Source: Bacteroidaceae bacterium (lineage in GTDB: Bacteria > Bacteroidota > Bacteroidia > Bacteroidales > Bacteroidaceae). Taken from it: a stretch of DNA of 64,000 nt. Shown here one piece after another: positions 61,822 through 64,000 of this stretch. The position numbers and the translations under genes are program-made. Positions within the stretch are counted from its first letter, which is position 1. Every line of letters starts with the position of its first letter. The stretch covers positions 1 through 64,000 of the forward strand of contig JAFTUK010000055.1 in the NCBI GenBank assembly GCA_017466325.1, read 5' to 3'. The notes under the pieces are model-generated. The model was not told the DNA's origin, did not search any database, and worked only from the letters and a program-made list of their open reading frames with translations.

Positions 61822-62496
61822 TTACTCCCATCCGCCAGGTATGCCTGTACCGCTTTCATACCAGCGTACCATGTGGACACGGAACTGGAGGGTGGAATAA
61901 CCGGGAATCTTTCCGCTTCCCTCAGTGCCGTATGCCAAGGTGTAGGGAATGAAAATCATCCAGTCGTCGCCCTCTACCATATATTGGATGGCGGTGCTGA
62001 AACCTTCTATCAGATTACGCACGCTCATCAGAGTGGGAGCCGAGGTTTCCGGATTGTACTCTCCGTAATAACTGGTATCAAAGACGTCTTGAACCATGCC
62101 CATCTCCGAACCATTACCCGTGTAGTTGTAGGTGGGCATGAGCCAACCTCTGTAACTGATGTGCACTGAATCGTTGTATGCAGGAGAACCTTTCTCTGAA
62201 GGATCTGTGCCACGCTCCAGGATGCGGATGCAGATACTGTCCGTAACAGGACCTACGGAGGCCGTTGACCTGAAGAGGGACTTGTACATGCGCCATTGGC
62301 AGTGCTCCTCCCAATCTTCTCCATGCTCGGCCTTTGCCTGTGCTATGGCCTGACGTGCCACCTGCACGGTGTCTTCATACCACTTTGCATTGCGGCTTTG
62401 CCAATCCTCATAGGGGTTATAGGTATTGTCTGTCTCGCTACAAGACACCAGCCCCAGGACTGCCGCCAACAGTATATACAGATATTTCTTCATCAA
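61822..62496 (-). CDS. FKBP-type peptidyl-prolyl isomerase lipoprotein
   Basis: A 224-residue envelope protein with a lipoprotein signal (VSC lipobox, Cys19). The C-terminal part, from about residue 105, has the FKBP fold strands: DSVHISYRGWL, VFDTSY, IEGFSTAIQYMVEGD, and the IPYTLAYG motif lining the active site. It would help fold exported proteins in the periplasm. The N-terminal part (25-100) is helical and specific to the Bacteroidetes group. Two Met codons at the start make 62496 or 62493 equally possible. It is followed by a strong terminator. Confidence 0.88.
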   Translation of the reverse strand: MMKKYLYILLAAVLGLVSCSETDNTYNPYEDWQSRNAKWYEDTVQVARQAIAQAKAEHGEDWEEHCQWRMYKSLFRSTASVGPVTDSICIRILERGTDPSEKGSPAYNDSVHISYRGWLMPTYNYTGNGSEMGMVQDVFDTSYYGEYNPETSAPTLMSVRNLIEGFSTAIQYMVEGDDWMIFIPYTLAYGTEGSGKIPGYSTLQFRVHMVRWYESGTGIPGGWE

Positions 62497-62535
62497 CTCT
62501 CCGGTTCGCTTTAAGGGATGGATATGGAATAGGGA

Positions 62536-64000
62536 TTAGAGCAACTTCTTCAGCAGGCTGGTGATGCTCACCTGGTCCTCGATGATGCCGCGGAGTTCAG
62601 AGATGTGCACACGGCGCTGCTCCATGCTGTCGCGCTCACGCAGGGTGACGGTGTTGTCCTCCAAAGTCTGCTGGTCAACGGTAACGCAGAAGGGGCAGCC
62701 GATGGCATCCATACGACGGTAGCGCTTGCCTATCTGGTCCTTCTCCTCGTACTTGCAGTTGAAGTGGAAGCGCAGGTCGTTCATGATCTCCTGGGCCTTC
62801 TCGGGCATGCCGTCCTTCTTGGTCAGGGGGAACACCGCCAACTTGACGGGAGCCAGGGCTGCGGGCAGGTGCAGTACGGTACGTGTCTGTCCGTCGGGCA
62901 ACTGCTGCTCCTCATAACTGTGGCACATGATGGACAGGAACATGCGGTCAACGCCGATAGAGGTCTCGATAACGTAGGGAGTGTATGACTCGTTGGTCTC
63001 GGGGTCGAAGTATTCTATCTTCTTGCCGCTGTACTTGGCATGGCTGGACAGGTCGAAGTTGGTACGAGAGTGGATACCCTCTACCTCCTTGAAGCCGAAA
63101 GGCATGTGGAACTCGATGTCGGTAGCGGCATTGGCATAGTGGGCCAACTTGTCGTGGTCGTGGAAACGGTAGTTGTCGGCGCCGAAGCCCAGGGCCTGGT
63201 GCCATGCCATACGTGTCTGCTTCCACTGGCCGAACCAATCCAGTTCTGTGCCGGGCTTAACGAAGAACTGCATCTCCATCTGTTCGAACTCGCGCATGCG
63301 GAAAATGAACTGGCGTGCTACGATCTCGTTACGGAAGGCCTTGCCTATCTGTGCTATGCCGAAGGGCAACTTCATGCGTCCGGTCTTCTGCACGTTCAGG
63401 TAGTTTACGAAGATGCCCTGAGCGGTCTCGGGACGAAGGTATACCTTGTTGGCGCCATCGGCGGTGGAACCCATCTCGGTGGAGAACATCAGGTTGAACT
63501 GACGTACTTCTGTCCAGTTTCTGGTGCCGCTGATGGGGCATGCAATCTCCTCGTCCAGGATAATCTGGCGGAGTTCGGCCAGGTCGCCGTCGTTCAGGGC
63601 CTTAGCAAAGCGCTCGTGCAAGGCATCGCGCTTCTGCTGGTTCTCCAGCACGCGTGCATTGGTGGCACGGAACTCTGCCTCGTTGAAAGCCTCACCGTAC
63701 TTCTTGGCGGCCTTCTGCACTTCCTTGTCAATCTTCTCGTCGTACTTTGCCAACTGGTCCTCTATCAGCACGTCGGCGCGGTAGCGCTTCTTGCTGTCCT
63801 TGTTGTCAATCAGGGGATCGTTGAAAGCGTCCACATGTCCGCTGGCCTTCCATACGGTGGGGTGCATGAAGATGGCGGCATCGATGCCCACGATGTTCTC
63901 GTGGAGCAGCACCATGGACTGCCACCAGTACTGCTTGATGTTGTTCTTCAGTTCAACACCGTTCTGGCCATAGTCGTACACTGCGCCCAGACCGTCATAT
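62536..64000 (-). CDS. glyQS: Glycyl-tRNA synthetase, 3' part (5' end outside the window)
   Basis: At least 487 residues of the single-chain (alpha2) class II glycyl-tRNA synthetase. The frame is open to the window edge, where it reads YDGLGAVYDYGQNG, which in homologues lies about 30 residues from the N-terminus. Motif 2 is FRNEIVARQFIFRMREFEQMEM, split here as FRNEIVARQFIFRM and REFEQMEM. The motif 3 region is IETSIGVDRMFLSIM. The C-terminal anticodon-binding domain (LAPVKLAVFPLTKKDG) is complete. The gene ends 40 bp from the FKBP gene on the same strand. Confidence 0.95.
   Translation of the reverse strand, partial: YDGLGAVYDYGQNGVELKNNIKQYWWQSMVLLHENIVGIDAAIFMHPTVWKASGHVDAFNDPLIDNKDSKKRYRADVLIEDQLAKYDEKIDKEVQKAAKKYGEAFNEAEFRATNARVLENQQKRDALHERFAKALNDGDLAELRQIILDEEIACPISGTRNWTEVRQFNLMFSTEMGSTADGANKVYLRPETAQGIFVNYLNVQKTGRMKLPFGIAQIGKAFRNEIVARQFIFRMREFEQMEMQFFVKPGTELDWFGQWKQTRMAWHQALGFGADNYRFHDHDKLAHYANAATDIEFHMPFGFKEVEGIHSRTNFDLSSHAKYSGKKIEYFDPETNESYTPYVIETSIGVDRMFLSIMCHSYEEQQLPDGQTRTVLHLPAALAPVKLAVFPLTKKDGMPEKAQEIMNDLRFHFNCKYEEKDQIGKRYRRMDAIGCPFCVTVDQQTLEDNTVTLRERDSMEQRRVHISELRGIIEDQVSITSLLKKLL

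Overview
The window is chromosomal DNA from a Bacteroidales bacterium, most likely Prevotella or a close relative. The evidence is the type IX secretion regulators PorX and PorW, secreted proteins with short C-terminal tails of the T9SS type, a BspA-like lipoprotein with a BACON-type domain, a bacterial V-type ATPase operon containing a DUF2764 protein, a type III glutamine synthetase, and promoters that repeatedly match the Bacteroidetes pattern TTTG - 19/20 nt - TAnnTTTG. All calls come from reading the sequence; no database search was run.

Layout. 0.5-6.9 kb, minus strand: aroA, a small acidic protein, porW and porX, apparently one transcription unit. 7.0-11.7 kb: tRNA-Pro(GGG) followed by an AT-rich accessory island. 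The island carries a three-gene DUF3791/DUF3990-type cassette, a BspA-like lipoprotein and several tiny genes. It ends in a second copy of the tRNA 3' half plus flank (135 bp), as expected of an integrated element that has lost its integrase. 12.0-18 kb: rpsO, typA, a YfhO-like membrane protein and a family 2 glycosyltransferase. 18.3-21.1 kb: a reprolysin-like secreted metalloprotease flanked by the decayed tail of a paralogue and two frameshifted small genes of one family. 21.1-30.7 kb: VanZ-like protein, glycosyltransferases, IspD-like cytidylyltransferase and a Wzx-like flippase, interrupted by a four-gene DpnII-like restriction-modification operon. 31.0-38.8 kb: V-ATPase operon (E, DUF2764, A, B, D, I, K). 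38.9-49.1 kb: metG, a Na/Pi cotransporter, gpmI, ung, a DUF3109 protein, a glycosyltransferase fragment, an unknown secreted protein and a GH16 glucanase. 50.0-55.3 kb: a compact, AT-rich five-gene operon of unknown function. 55.5-64.0 kb: an AAA-ATPase/PD-(D/E)xK protein, cysS, glnN, an FKBP lipoprotein and the 3' part of glyQS.

The strongest candidate for an undescribed system is the 49,967-55,341 operon. It encodes a multi-span membrane protein, a soluble P-loop GTPase-like protein, two single-span proteins that each join a cytoplasmic N-terminal domain to an exported C-terminal domain, and a lipoprotein with a retropepsin-type DTG motif. The arrangement suggests nucleotide-dependent signalling across the inner membrane to a periplasmic protease, possibly a conflict or defence system.

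A second striking signal is a roughly 74-bp repeat that contains a complete, correctly spaced promoter. It occurs as tandem arrays at 23.8 kb (plus), 30.7 kb (minus) and 57.1 kb (plus). The first two point inward at the 7-kb block that holds the restriction system and glycan genes.
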